Notes: generated by a model from the letters alone, not told the origin. A stretch of 64,000 bases of DNA from an uncultured Porphyromonadaceae bacterium (GCA_902491625.1 CABUIO010000001.1:62001-126000); one strand, 5' to 3'; shown: positions 16,753 to 25,606, numbered from the stretch's first letter. Program-made: numbers and translations.

Positions 16753-18372
16753 TCAATCTTCTTCATCGCGCAAAGCCTTGTTGCGCGATTTGCTTTGCGA
16801 GGAGCTCATGTCGCGCTCCTCCTTGAGGTCGATCTCGTTGTTTTTGTCGTCGATGACTCTGTATTGCAGATAAGCGAGTGATTCATCGGAGACGATCTTG
16901 AATTTGCGGCCATACTTGTGGCGCCAGCGTGTGTAGAGCGAGATCAGTCCTTTTTTGATGTATGCCTCCACGAAAGGATGCACGAAAATCTTGAATTTCG
17001 GGGTTTCAAGATGGTTGACGAGCCAGTCTATCTTCTGTTCGAGCGTGTCGGTGAAAAGCAGCGAGGGTTGGATGACACCTTTGCCGAGACACGAGGGGCA
17101 TTCCTCCTCAGTGGGGATGTCGAGCACGGGACGGACTCTCTGGCGTGTGATCTGCATGAGGCCGAATTTGCTCAGCGGGAGGATGTTGTGGCGTGCGCGG
17201 TCGTTTGCCATGATCTGACGCATGTGGTCGTAGAGCTGCTGGCGGTGTTCGGGCTTGCCCATGTCGATGAAGTCGATCACGATTATGCCGCCCATGTCGC
17301 GCAGACGGAGCTGTCGGGCGATCTCGTCGGCGGCCTTGAGGTTGACGTCCAGAGCGTTGGTTTCCTGATCATTGCCGGCCTTGCTGCGGTTGCCGGAGTT
17401 GACGTCGATGACATGGAGAGCCTCGGTGTGCTCTATGATGAGATATGCGCCGTTCTTGAAGCTCACTGTCTTACCGAAACCGGATTTGATCTGACGTGTG
17501 ACGCCAAGACTGTCGAATATCGGCGCATCCTTGGCGTAGAGCTTCACGACATCGCGCTTTTCGGGAGCTATGAGCGAAACATAGTTCTGCAACTGCGTGA
17601 AGGTTTCGGCGTCGTTGACCCAGATATTCTCAAAGGAAGTGTTGAAAATATCGCGGAGCATACTGACGGCTCTCGACTCCTCTTCGTATATAAGAGCCGG
17701 AGGCTCGCTCTGCTGCATCTTGCGGATTGACTCTTCCCACGTTGAGAGGAGAGTGCGCATCTCGTTGTTGAGTTCAGCCACTTTCTTGCCCTCTGCCGAG
17801 GTACGCACGATGACTCCGAAGCCTTTGGGCTTGATGGAGCCGATGAGCTGGCGCAGACGCACTTTCTCCTCGGCGCTCTTGATCTTCTGCGACACCGAGA
17901 CTTTCTCGGCGAAGGGCATGAGAATCATGTAGCGGCCGGTGAAAGAGAGTTCCGTGGTGAGACGCGGGCCTTTTGTCGAAATAGGCTCCTTTGCGATCTG
18001 CACAAGGAGAATGTCGCCCGCGGCGAGCTGGTCGGCTATGGCTCCCTGTTTCGGGATGTCGGGCTCGCGCTTGAATGAAGACAGCTGGGGCACCTTGCGA
18101 CGGTCGTCGAACGCGGCTTTCAGGAATTTCTTGTAGGTCGCGTACTGGGGTCCCAGATCCAGATAATGAAGAAAAGCGTCTTTTTCGTAGCCGACCTTTA
18201 CGAAGGCGGCATTGAGTCCGGGCATAAGCTTGTGGACCTTTGCGAGATAAAGGTCGCCGACAGCATAGCTGATGTTGCGCGACTCCTTCTGCAGCGACAC
18301 AAGACGGGAGTCTTCAAGCAACGCGCATGAAATCTCCTTCTGCCCTACATCTACAATTAATTCGCTTTTCAT
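16753..18372 (-). CDS. rng: Ribonuclease G/E
   Basis: Endoribonuclease of 539 residues for rRNA and mRNA processing. The N-terminal S1-type RNA-binding part includes YLAKVHKLMPGLNAAFVKVG (about 40-60). The catalytic region carries the two metal-binding Asp in HVIDVNSGNR and IIVIDFIDM. The zinc-link Cys pair is CPSC in EECPSCLGKG. The length fits RNase G rather than a long RNase E; a basic tail (KSRNKALRDEED) is all that follows the catalytic core. No clear promoter was found directly upstream; it may be read from HU and the mini-gene through an imperfect terminator. Confidence 0.94.
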   Translation of the reverse strand: MKSELIVDVGQKEISCALLEDSRLVSLQKESRNISYAVGDLYLAKVHKLMPGLNAAFVKVGYEKDAFLHYLDLGPQYATYKKFLKAAFDDRRKVPQLSSFKREPDIPKQGAIADQLAAGDILLVQIAKEPISTKGPRLTTELSFTGRYMILMPFAEKVSVSQKIKSAEEKVRLRQLIGSIKPKGFGVIVRTSAEGKKVAELNNEMRTLLSTWEESIRKMQQSEPPALIYEEESRAVSMLRDIFNTSFENIWVNDAETFTQLQNYVSLIAPEKRDVVKLYAKDAPIFDSLGVTRQIKSGFGKTVSFKNGAYLIIEHTEALHVIDVNSGNRSKAGNDQETNALDVNLKAADEIARQLRLRDMGGIIVIDFIDMGKPEHRQQLYDHMRQIMANDRARHNILPLSKFGLMQITRQRVRPVLDIPTEEECPSCLGKGVIQPSLLFTDTLEQKIDWLVNHLETPKFKIFVHPFVEAYIKKGLISLYTRWRHKYGRKFKIVSDESLAYLQYRVIDDKNNEIDLKEERDMSSSQSKSRNKALRDEED

Positions 18373-18471
18373 TGGTTGATTATTGCTTGGGAAGGCCGAT
18401 GGCGCCGTGGTGCACCGGCCGAAGGGTAATCATAAGAAAACGTCTCAGGACGTCAAAACGTCCGAAACATC

Positions 18472-18535
18472 CTAAAAAAGAGACAAACCGCGATGATGAG
18501 GGCTTTTGATCGCCATCGTCACACCGGGGTTTGTC
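18472..18535 (-). terminator. Terminator after the mini-protein gene
   Basis: On the minus strand GACAAACC and GGTTTGTC close a long hairpin with an inner GACGATG and CATCATC-like pairing. It is followed by TCTTTTTTA. It separates the HU and mini-protein genes from rng. Confidence 0.8.
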
Positions 18536-18616
18536 TGTAAGTTTTGCATCAGCAATGGCCGGAAAGATAGCCGGAATAGCCGGTAATCATAAAACCAGAG
18601 CCATGCCGGAGGCCAC

Positions 18617-18706
18617 TTATTTCTTCTTATGACGATTCTTTCTCAGGCGTTTTTTGCGCTTGTGAGTAGCCATTTTGTGGCCTTTTCTTTTCTTTCCGCT
18701 TGGCAT
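18617..18706 (-). CDS. AURKAIP1/COX24-domain mini-protein (mS38-like)
   Basis: An ORF of 29 codons reads MPSGKKRKGHKMATHKRKKR then LRKNRHKKK. It is extremely basic and matches the tiny Bacteroidetes proteins annotated as AURKAIP1/COX24 domain-containing, related to the C-terminal part of mitochondrial ribosomal protein mS38. A ribosome-associated role at the small subunit is inferred from that family. It lies between HU and rng on the same strand, with a hairpin on each side. No separate promoter box was found. Confidence 0.88.
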   Translation of the reverse strand: MPSGKKRKGHKMATHKRKKRLRKNRHKKK

Positions 18707-18735
18707 AGTTGACTATGAATTTATGAGGTTATTAA

Positions 18736-18763
18736 ATAAAAATGTTCGGGACGGATGTCCGAA
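18736..18763 (-). terminator. Weak terminator or attenuator after HU
   Basis: TTCGG and CCGAA arms form a short hairpin followed on the minus strand by CATTTTTATTT. It lies between HU and the mini-protein gene and may allow read-through to it. Confidence 0.45.
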
Positions 18764-18782
18764 AAAGCAGAGCGCGAACAGA

Positions 18783-19061
18783 TCAGATGTCGCGAACCTC
18801 GGCCATGAAAGTCTTTGCAGGCTTAAAGGCGGGAATCTTGTGCTCGGGGATTTTGATAGTAGTATTCTTGGAGATGTTGCGGGCAGTCTTCTCCTTGCGG
18901 GTCTTGATGATAAAGCTGCCAAAGCCACGAAGATACACGTTTTCGCCATGAGCCATGGAATCTTTCACTGTCTCCATGAATTTCTCAATGGTTGTGAGAA
19001 CTGCGGACTTCTCCAAACCGGTGCTGCGAGAGATCTCGTTTACAATATCAGATTTAGTCAT
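18783..19061 (-). CDS. HU/IHF-family DNA-binding protein
   Basis: Histone-like protein of 92 residues, the family length. The helical dimer domain starts MTKSDIVNEISRSTGLEK. The beta-arm region includes VYLRGFGSFIIKTRKEKTARN and ISKNTTIKIPEHKIPAFKP, where the Pro intercalates DNA. It should bend and compact DNA as a dimer. It begins a short minus-strand group with the basic mini-protein. A box resembling GATATTTG upstream is imperfect, so I do not call a promoter. Confidence 0.94.
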   Translation of the reverse strand: MTKSDIVNEISRSTGLEKSAVLTTIEKFMETVKDSMAHGENVYLRGFGSFIIKTRKEKTARNISKNTTIKIPEHKIPAFKPAKTFMAEVRDI

Positions 19062-19280
19062 TTTTAGAGGCTTTTATAATTGTATATTGTTTAAGCTCAG
19101 TACTTTACGACGAAACAGGAGCGATATTCTCCGTTTCGGCAGTGCAAATATCGGAAATTTTTTTCATTCAGCAGCAACATCCGCCAAAAAATTTCGTTTT
19201 TCAGCGCTTTTTCAAGCTTATTTTGCGATTGATAATCAGAGGCATGAAATCTACTGCTACAACCTCTACTGTGATTTTTT

Positions 19281-19442
19281 GGACAGGAGAACAGGAGAAC
19301 TATTTTAGATAGAAGATTCCTTGGACAGGAGAACAGGAGAACTATTTTAGATAGAAGATTCCTTGGACAGGAGAACAGGAGAACTTTTTTAGACAGAAGA
19401 TTCCTTAGACAGGAGAACAGGAGAACTTTCTGAAACAGGAGA
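19281..19442. repeat. 42-bp tandem repeat, about 3.8 copies
   Basis: Copies begin at 19281, 19323, 19365 and 19407, exactly 42 bases apart. Each starts GGACAGGAGAACAGGAGAAC and continues TATTTTAGATAGAAGATTCC with minor drift; the last is incomplete. Within the unit ACAGGAGA is itself duplicated. The array fills much of the 415-base gap between HU and the GxxExxY gene and sits just downstream of that gene's stop. There are no unique spacers, so it is not a CRISPR. Confidence 0.93.
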
Positions 19443-19476
19443 AAAGGAAGTTTTTCCAGCTATCGAATTTACAACT

Positions 19477-19851
19477 TCATAAACCATAAATTCTTGTCTT
19501 ACGAATTATCCTATATTTATCTCCACCATAATTGATGAGATATCCGTAATCTATACCTGTTGCCACAAGATAGTTTACCAACTGTGCTTCATGTATCGGA
19601 TTGATCTCCCTGACTGCCTTAAGTTCGATAATGATAGAATCATTCACAAGAATGTCAGCCCTGAAATCGCCTACTATATGATTTTTATACCTGACGGGGA
19701 TAGGAATTTCCTTCTCGGCGGTTAGCCCGCGAGACCTCAATTCCCAAACAAGAGCGTTCTGATAGACAGATTCCAGATAGCCGGGAGCTAATTGCAACCT
19801 CACCTCGAAGGCAGCTTCTTTTATAATTTGTAATATCTTTTCAATCTCCAT
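19477..19851 (-). CDS. GxxExxY protein (PD-(D/E)XK nuclease fold)
   Basis: Small protein of 124 residues. The naming motif is in PGYLESVYQNAL (GxxExxY, near residue 24). A PD-(D/E)XK-like active site follows: the Asp in VGDFRADILVND and the ELK in IIIELKAV, with a helix QLVNYLVATG after it. The fold suggests nuclease chemistry, but the family function is not established. Base composition is more AT-rich than its neighbours. It is bracketed by the 42-bp repeat array and, on the other side, by an inverted relative of the repeat at 19907-19926, suggesting insertion as a unit. Confidence 0.88.
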   Translation of the reverse strand: MEIEKILQIIKEAAFEVRLQLAPGYLESVYQNALVWELRSRGLTAEKEIPIPVRYKNHIVGDFRADILVNDSIIIELKAVREINPIHEAQLVNYLVATGIDYGYLINYGGDKYRIIRKTRIYGL

Positions 19852-19906
19852 TAGTCTATTGTAAATTTAAAACTAAACCCATCAATCTGAATAACCTCTC
19901 CCCTCC

Positions 19907-19926
19907 GGTTCTACTGTTCTACCGTC
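19907..19926. repeat. Inverted relative of the 42-bp repeat upstream of the GxxExxY gene
   Basis: The plus strand reads GGTTCTACTGTTCTACCGTC. Its reverse complement aligns with the repeat head GACAGGAGAACAGGAGAAC: one base fewer and two G-to-T changes at equivalent spots (GGTAGAACAGTAGAAC). The two ends therefore flank the GxxExxY gene in inverted orientation. Confidence 0.55.
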
Positions 19927-19949
19927 TTTAATATTTTCAGGCCACACGG

Positions 19950-22088
19950 TTACGAGATTTTGCCCCACTGCACCGAGGGGCCGAATCTGCGCAGAAGTTC
20001 GCCGTCGACGATACGCCGGGACTGTTCCGAGAGCAGAAGTTCGGAGGAGCGCGACGGTGCGCCGCGGCGCGTTCCGGTAAGGTCGGGATTGCAGTCAAGA
20101 GTGAGCAGGGCCATGTTGCGCGCCACCTCGATCATGCGTCCGTCGGAGCTGAGCGACGCAAGTCGGAGATTAAAGGCGAGTCCACTCTGCTGCGTGCCCT
20201 CCATGTCGCCGGGGCCGCGCAACTTCATATCGGCCTCCGATACGAGGAATCCGTCGGTCGTGGAAGTCATGATCTCAAGACGCTTGCGGGTGTCGGCGCC
20301 GATGTTGCGGCGGCTCATCAGCACACAGTAGCTCTGATCGGCGCCACGCCCCACACGTCCGCGCAGCTGATGGAGCTGCGAGAGTCCGAAGCGTTCGGCA
20401 TTCTCGATGACCATGACCGAGGCGTTGGGCACGTTGACTCCCACCTCTATCACGGTTGTAGCCACCATTATCTGCGCCACTCCATTGACAAAGAGTTGCA
20501 TCTGATATTCCTTTTCGTCGGGCTTCATGCGTCCATGGAGACAGCAGACGCGGCAGTCAGGAAATGTGTCGCAAATCACCTCGTATCCTTCTTCGAGGCT
20601 TTTCAGATTGATCTTCTCGTTCTCGTTGATCAGCGGATAGACAAAGTAGACCTGTCGTCCGGCCTTGATTTCGCGATAGATGGAGCGGTAGACCATCTGA
20701 CGGTTCTCTTCATAGCGGAGCAGCGTCGTCACAGGCTTGCGTCCGGGAGGGAGTTCGTCTATCACGGATACGCTGAGGTCTCCGTATACAGTCATGGCGA
20801 GAGTGCGGGGAATCGGCGTAGCCGTCATAACGAGCACATGGGGAGGGACAGTATTCTTGCGCCAGAGCCGCGCACGCTGCGCCACACCGAAACGGTGCTG
20901 CTCATCGATGACAGCAAGGCCGAGATTAAGGAAATTGACGCTCTCCTCGATCAGTGCGTGCGTCCCCACAAGAATGTGCATCGTGCCGTCAGTCAGCGCC
21001 TTGTGGATCTCATTGCGCTGCGATGTGCGTGTGCTTCCGGTAAGGAGGCCGACATTGACGCCGATGGCGTCGCCCCAGGCTTTCAAGGTCTCGAAATGCT
21101 GAGCGGCAAGAATCTCCGTCGGGGCCATGAGACATGCCTGATAGCCATTGTCGACGGCCATGAGCATCGACATGAACGCCACCATTGTCTTTCCGGAGCC
21201 TACATCGCCTTGCAGCAGACGGTTCATCTGGCGTCCTGTGCGGACATCGTCACGTATCTCGCGAAGCACGCGTTTCTGCGCTCCGGTAAGCTCGAAAGGA
21301 AGTTCGTCGCGGAAAAAGCGGTTGAAACAGTCGCCGATGATGGAGAAGACATGTCCCGGAGTCGTCTCATTGCGATCACGCGCAAAACGCAGGATATGAA
21401 GCTCAACATAGTAGAGTTCCTCAAATTTCATCCGCTCCGTGGCAGAGCGGAGCTGATTCCTGTCCGCCGGTGAGTGCATGGCGAAAAGAGCCTCACGCAG
21501 AGGCATTAGTTTCAGACGGCTGACAAGTTCCTGTGGCAAAGCCTCGGGAAGCCGGTTGAGCTTGGCCTTAAGATTCTCCACAAGAGTATGGATTGTCTTG
21601 CTCGTGATTCCTGCGTTGCGCGCCTTCTCCGTGAGCGGATAGACACCTCGGTGGCCTCCCGGCTGAGCCGCCGTGTCGGCACTCTCTATCTCGGGGTGAA
21701 CCATCGACCATGCGCCGCCAAAATACTGAGGCTTACAGAAAAGCACATACTCCTTGCCCGGCAGATAGGCGTTCTGCAATTTGTTGATGCGACGGAACCA
21801 GACCACCTCCATTACGCTCATTCCGTCGTGGAACAGTCCCACGAGGCGACGCCGGGCGCCTTCGCCCTGAATGCTGAAACGCAGAAACTTCCCTTTCACT
21901 TGTACCTGACCGATGTCGGGAGTGAACTCCGACACCTTATAAAAACGACTGCGGTCAAGATAGCGCGTAGGGAAATAATAGAGCAGATCGCGGAATGTGC
22001 GTATGCCCAGCTCCTTGTCAAGCAAAGAGCCGCGCGCCTCCCCCACTCCTTTGAGAAACTTTATGTCGGTGTCGAGAACTGAAGGCAT
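19950..22088 (-). CDS. recG: ATP-dependent DNA helicase RecG
   Basis: Branch-migration helicase of 712 residues that remodels stalled forks and Holliday junctions. The N-terminal wedge/OB region begins IKFLKGVGEARGSLLDKELG. The helicase core shows motif I GDVGSGKTMVAF, motif Ia MAPTEILAAQH, motif II DEQHRFG, motif III TATPIPRTLAMT, motif V VATTVIEVGVNVPNA and motif VI QLHQLRGRVGRG. The length and the DEQH box fit RecG. It is the last gene of the operon with the membrane glycosyltransferase and ispD, three bases after ispD. Confidence 0.97.
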   Translation of the reverse strand: MPSVLDTDIKFLKGVGEARGSLLDKELGIRTFRDLLYYFPTRYLDRSRFYKVSEFTPDIGQVQVKGKFLRFSIQGEGARRRLVGLFHDGMSVMEVVWFRRINKLQNAYLPGKEYVLFCKPQYFGGAWSMVHPEIESADTAAQPGGHRGVYPLTEKARNAGITSKTIHTLVENLKAKLNRLPEALPQELVSRLKLMPLREALFAMHSPADRNQLRSATERMKFEELYYVELHILRFARDRNETTPGHVFSIIGDCFNRFFRDELPFELTGAQKRVLREIRDDVRTGRQMNRLLQGDVGSGKTMVAFMSMLMAVDNGYQACLMAPTEILAAQHFETLKAWGDAIGVNVGLLTGSTRTSQRNEIHKALTDGTMHILVGTHALIEESVNFLNLGLAVIDEQHRFGVAQRARLWRKNTVPPHVLVMTATPIPRTLAMTVYGDLSVSVIDELPPGRKPVTTLLRYEENRQMVYRSIYREIKAGRQVYFVYPLINENEKINLKSLEEGYEVICDTFPDCRVCCLHGRMKPDEKEYQMQLFVNGVAQIMVATTVIEVGVNVPNASVMVIENAERFGLSQLHQLRGRVGRGADQSYCVLMSRRNIGADTRKRLEIMTSTTDGFLVSEADMKLRGPGDMEGTQQSGLAFNLRLASLSSDGRMIEVARNMALLTLDCNPDLTGTRRGAPSRSSELLLSEQSRRIVDGELLRRFGPSVQWGKIS

Positions 22089-22091
22089 AGA

Positions 22092-22799
22092 TCAGCGGCG
22101 CGAGGAAAGAAGTGTGTCGGCTATCAGGAAATCGGAAGGCATCGTCACCTTCATATTGTCCGGTTCGCCGTCGTAGAGGGCAATCGGAAATCCTGCGGCC
22201 TGCACGATCGAGGCGTCGTCGGTGAAGGATGCGTCGTCGGGAGCTGCATAGCTCTCCTTGATAATATCCGCGCGGAAAACCTGCGGAGTCTGCACAGCTC
22301 TGAACCGCGAGCGATCCTCAGCCGCGGAAGAGCCGTCGGCGTCAAGCACGCGGAGCGAATCGGTCACCGCAACCGCCGGAACGGCAGTGCCGTGTGCGGA
22401 GGCAGTATGCCAGCCACGCGAGATCATATCCGAAGTTACAAGCGGACGCGCGCTGTCGTGGACTGCAACAAGAGTATGCTTGTCGGAATCAATTTCCATC
22501 AGAGCATTCATCACTGACTCACGACGGCTTCTTCCGCCGCAGATCAGTTCATAAAAAATCTTTTCGCGAAACGGATCGTTTTCCGGCAGCGCGGCACGTT
22601 CCTCTTCGAGAATGTCAAGAAGGTCAAAAGCTCCGGGATGGCAGACAAGGATAATCCTCGTGGCGGGATCCTCGTCATGGAATGCCTTAAGGCTCCACTG
22701 ATAGATCGGATGGCCACCGACATTGCGGAACTGCTTGGGAATATCGCCGCCGGCGCGATGCCCCTCGCCACCGGCCAGAATAACTGCTATTTTCTTCAT
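22092..22799 (-). CDS. ispD: 2-C-methyl-D-erythritol 4-phosphate cytidylyltransferase
   Basis: Enzyme of 235 residues for the third step of the MEP isoprenoid pathway, joining CTP and methylerythritol phosphate. The nucleotide loop is ILAGGEGHRAGGDIPKQF, with the PKQ that activates CTP. Other family motifs are the VAVHDSARPLV block, VAVTDSLR, RAVQTPQVF, FTDDASIVQAAG and a late DNMKVTMPSDF. The loop reads AGGD where many homologues have MGxx, within family variation. It overlaps the upstream glycosyltransferase gene by four bases. Confidence 0.95.
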   Translation of the reverse strand: MKKIAVILAGGEGHRAGGDIPKQFRNVGGHPIYQWSLKAFHDEDPATRIILVCHPGAFDLLDILEEERAALPENDPFREKIFYELICGGRSRRESVMNALMEIDSDKHTLVAVHDSARPLVTSDMISRGWHTASAHGTAVPAVAVTDSLRVLDADGSSAAEDRSRFRAVQTPQVFRADIIKESYAAPDDASFTDDASIVQAAGFPIALYDGEPDNMKVTMPSDFLIADTLLSSRR

Positions 22800-24460
22800 T
22801 TTTCAGATTTTTGATTGTCCGGATGCACTCGCAAAAGAACGAGTTTACCACGCACGTCGTGGGTTTTGTGCTCGGAAGTATAAAGACTGTCGGCCTGCAG
22901 ACTGTGAGCGTCAAGCCATGCATGAAATCCGTAGTCGCTCTTCTTGTCATAGGAATCAAGGCCGAGCGGCTTCCGCGTCGCGTTCCAGACATTTTCGCTA
23001 ACCGCGACAAAAAACACTTTCTGAGCCGGCATCATGATGTCGTTGGCGTCCGGCACGGAATTGCTGCCGGAAGTCTGTCCCGAAGGGAGCAAGGGTTTCA
23101 TGCGGTAGCCGAGGTAATGGTCGGTGATGTAATAACGCAGGAATCTGTCTGGAATGAAAGTGTAGACACTCTGGCCTTCAGGCACATATCTGTTGACGTT
23201 AAGGGCGATCTCGCGGTCGCTGTGGCGATTGACCACCATCGGAAAGACAATGCCGTAGATTATCGGATAGATCACACAAACTGCCAGCATGATGCCGGAA
23301 ACGGCACCGAATCGCAGTCCGAAACGACGCATGAGCCACTGCACATAGACAGTTATCAAGCACGCCATGAACGGATACATCGGCAGCAGATAGACACTGC
23401 GCTTGCTCTGCGGAATCGTGTAAAAGACAAAAATCACAATTATAGCAACAAGGCTGAAAAGCCGCTGCGGATCCATCATCCTTATCCTTGCGAAAAATCC
23501 GAGGGGAGTTTCCAGGGCGTCTGGCAATGACGGATATTTCTTGCGTCGAAAGAACGCCCATATGGCGGTGAAAATCACAAATGCCGACCAGGGAAGCCAT
23601 CCGGCCAGCAGCGATGTGATATTGTACCACCAGGGATTGACATGCGACTCGTAAGACATCGTGCCCATCAGGCGCCCGAAGTTCTCCTCCATCGCGAGCG
23701 TATAGAATCTCTCGCCTCCCTGCGTCCATGCCTCATAATAGTATAGCGCCGGTAGCAGAGACGAAGCCACGAGCAGCAGCAATGCAATCAGAGAAACGGC
23801 AAAAAAGTTGTGACCACGAAGGAGAGCATAAATCCAATATACAGCCAACGGAAGCAAAATGCCGACGGGACCCTTGGTCAGAGCAGCACCCGACATGCAG
23901 AGCGCAGCCAGGAGATAGAACATCAGCGGCTTAGAAGTCAAAGCCTTGCACATCGACATCATGGCGCCGCACATGAAAGCTGTGAGCACCATGTCGACCC
24001 TGCAGTTGGTTCCGGCACGGTAACATTCAAAAGCAGTGAGAGTCAGCAGCGCAGTGAAGATGGCGGCGCGACAGTCCGAACCGTCGCGGCTGTGACGCGG
24101 AGCGTAGAAACAGAACGTCATCACTGTCAGCGCCACCAGTGCGAGAGCTGACGGCAGACGACAGGCGAATTCGCTCATCGAGCCGAAAAGCCAGCAGAAC
24201 GCCGCTACAAGCCAATGAAACATCGGCGGTTTATAGGCGATGTCGCCGGATGAATCAACCGGCAGAATCCAGTTGCCCGACTCAAGCATGGAATGCGCCA
24301 CCACTACCTCGCGCGGCTCACCCTTGGTGTTGAAATCCGCAACTCCGATCGACGCAAGCAGCATCAGCGCAGCGAAAAAAAGCAATATCCACGCCAACTG
24401 GCGACGAGGATGGTCGTATGTGGTGAAGCGGTTGAAAAAATCCAAATGATAAGATGTCAT
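22796..24460 (-). CDS. ArnT/PMT-family membrane glycosyltransferase (GT83-like)
   Basis: Polytopic membrane protein of 554 residues. After a first segment (AWILLFFAALMLLASIGVAD) comes NTKGEPREVVVAHSMLESGNWILP, the acidic loop that in ArnT-type enzymes holds the catalytic residue, then YKPPMFHWLVA. About 12 hydrophobic segments follow, then a C-terminal periplasmic domain. Family enzymes move a sugar from undecaprenyl phosphate to lipid A or other acceptors in the periplasm; the donor and acceptor here cannot be told. It heads the operon with ispD, which supplies isoprenoid precursors, and recG. Confidence 0.88.
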   Translation of the reverse strand: MTSYHLDFFNRFTTYDHPRRQLAWILLFFAALMLLASIGVADFNTKGEPREVVVAHSMLESGNWILPVDSSGDIAYKPPMFHWLVAAFCWLFGSMSEFACRLPSALALVALTVMTFCFYAPRHSRDGSDCRAAIFTALLTLTAFECYRAGTNCRVDMVLTAFMCGAMMSMCKALTSKPLMFYLLAALCMSGAALTKGPVGILLPLAVYWIYALLRGHNFFAVSLIALLLLVASSLLPALYYYEAWTQGGERFYTLAMEENFGRLMGTMSYESHVNPWWYNITSLLAGWLPWSAFVIFTAIWAFFRRKKYPSLPDALETPLGFFARIRMMDPQRLFSLVAIIVIFVFYTIPQSKRSVYLLPMYPFMACLITVYVQWLMRRFGLRFGAVSGIMLAVCVIYPIIYGIVFPMVVNRHSDREIALNVNRYVPEGQSVYTFIPDRFLRYYITDHYLGYRMKPLLPSGQTSGSNSVPDANDIMMPAQKVFFVAVSENVWNATRKPLGLDSYDKKSDYGFHAWLDAHSLQADSLYTSEHKTHDVRGKLVLLRVHPDNQKSEK

Positions 24461-24479
24461 AATTCTCGGTTTTTCAATG

Positions 24480-24510
24480 CGAAATTAGGAAAAAAACATC
24501 TTTTCTACAA
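24480..24510 (-). promoter_or_regulatory. Promoter of the arnT-like/ispD/recG operon
   Basis: TAATTTCG (24480-24487), one base from the -7 consensus, with TTG (24508-24510) exactly 20 bases upstream on the minus strand. The leader would be short, about 15 bases. Confidence 0.6.
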
Positions 24511-24636
24511 ATGAAGACAGGGATATTAGGACGATTTATAATCCCGCGTTATCTAAAGTGAGAAGATATAGATTTCAGGAGGAAGGGTTAACATTAATTA
24601 ACAACCCCTCCCTCGGTTCTTAAAAGGAATATCTCT

Positions 24637-24644
24637 AAATTTGT
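24637..24644 (+). promoter_or_regulatory. -7 box of the SecD-head lipoprotein gene
   Basis: TAAATTTG on the plus strand matches the -7 consensus, about 58 bases before the ATG at 24703. No TTG lies at the usual distance. Confidence 0.5.
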
Positions 24645-24702
24645 CAATCCATGATAATCACTCTTAAATCAAGAACTTGTTCAATCCTCTAAATCACTCC
24701 AC

Positions 24703-25431
24703 ATGAAATTGCTCAGTCTCCCCTCCTTAGTTTCCATTCTCTCAACACTTCTTGTCGCAGTATTCTCAATAACGGCATGTGCATCCGGAAAAGATAATAA
24801 GGTTGAAAACAGCGACAAGAAGATTGAAAACGGCGACAAAGAAGAATCCCTCGGAATACGGCCACCGGCTCCGGGATTAACCATCCACGAAGTGATGACG
24901 CCATCTGAACTGGATAATAACCTCATCGACCGGATAGCCGCTGCAGGAGCTAATGTTTCGACCATAAACGGCTCCTTCGCTATCGTTCCCTCCGGAAAAA
25001 AGAAGGATGTAGAAAGAACGATCAGGGAATTTCCTTTGCCTGAAGACATAATTCCTGCGTGGAGTTATTCGGAAATCAAGGATAACCGGATCAACGGCGG
25101 CAACGGTTTCTTCAACCTGTACTTTATCACGAAGACTCCAGCGATAGACAATGAGGAAATAGAATACCTCTCTATCGATCATATAGAAATGGCAAACGAC
25201 GGCCGCGAAGAAATAATCAACGGTCATCTTACTGATGAAGGCGCTTATGCCTTTGCAAACATCACGAAAGACAACATTGGAAAACCGTTGGCTTTTGTCT
25301 TGGACGGGAAAATCATATCCGCGCCGAGAATAAACTCACAGATTAAAGGTGGCAATTTTCAGATCGCAGGTTATTTCGAAAACGTCCAAAAGATGTTTGA
25401 CATGCTGACAGCTCCCGAAATTAGCAAATAA
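24703..25431 (+). CDS. Lipoprotein with a SecD P1-head-like domain
   Basis: Lipoprotein of 242 residues. The signal peptide ends in the lipobox SITAC, lipidated Cys near residue 26. A charged linker with two similar NSDKKIE/NGDKEE units follows. The C-terminal half, HLTDEGAYAFANITKDNIG then KPLAFVLDGKIISAPRIN and a final IKGGNFQIAGYF, matches the periplasmic P1 head subdomain of SecD/SecDF almost residue for residue. No SecD membrane segments are present, so this is a free-standing head domain anchored by lipid. The middle region (about 60-150) matches nothing I know. It may act with or be derived from the Sec translocase; this is inference. Confidence 0.8.
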   Translation: MKLLSLPSLVSILSTLLVAVFSITACASGKDNKVENSDKKIENGDKEESLGIRPPAPGLTIHEVMTPSELDNNLIDRIAAAGANVSTINGSFAIVPSGKKKDVERTIREFPLPEDIIPAWSYSEIKDNRINGGNGFFNLYFITKTPAIDNEEIEYLSIDHIEMANDGREEIINGHLTDEGAYAFANITKDNIGKPLAFVLDGKIISAPRINSQIKGGNFQIAGYFENVQKMFDMLTAPEISK

Positions 25432-25499
25432 AAACACACCCATATCACCCTAAACACCAATTCGTTACACATTTTCGTTTCATTTTTTCATCAAAAAAT

Positions 25500-25530
25500 T
25501 TGGAAAACGTCGGAAATGGTATTAACTTTG
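25500..25530 (+). promoter_or_regulatory. Promoter of the initiator tRNA
   Basis: TTG (25500-25502), a 20-base spacer, then TAACTTTG (25523-25530), the full consensus. Predicted transcription starts near 25536, about 70 bases before the mature tRNA. Confidence 0.8.
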
Positions 25531-25606
25531 CACTCGCAAATGAGGCAAACCCCGGCGGCGAGATGCAAACCGTCATCAAAAAAGGGCGATGCCTTCCGCA
25601 AAATAT

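Noticed and set aside
19281..19442. Possible CRISPR array
   Set aside because: The 42-bp units are contiguous copies with no variable spacers, and there are no cas genes. It is a tandem repeat.
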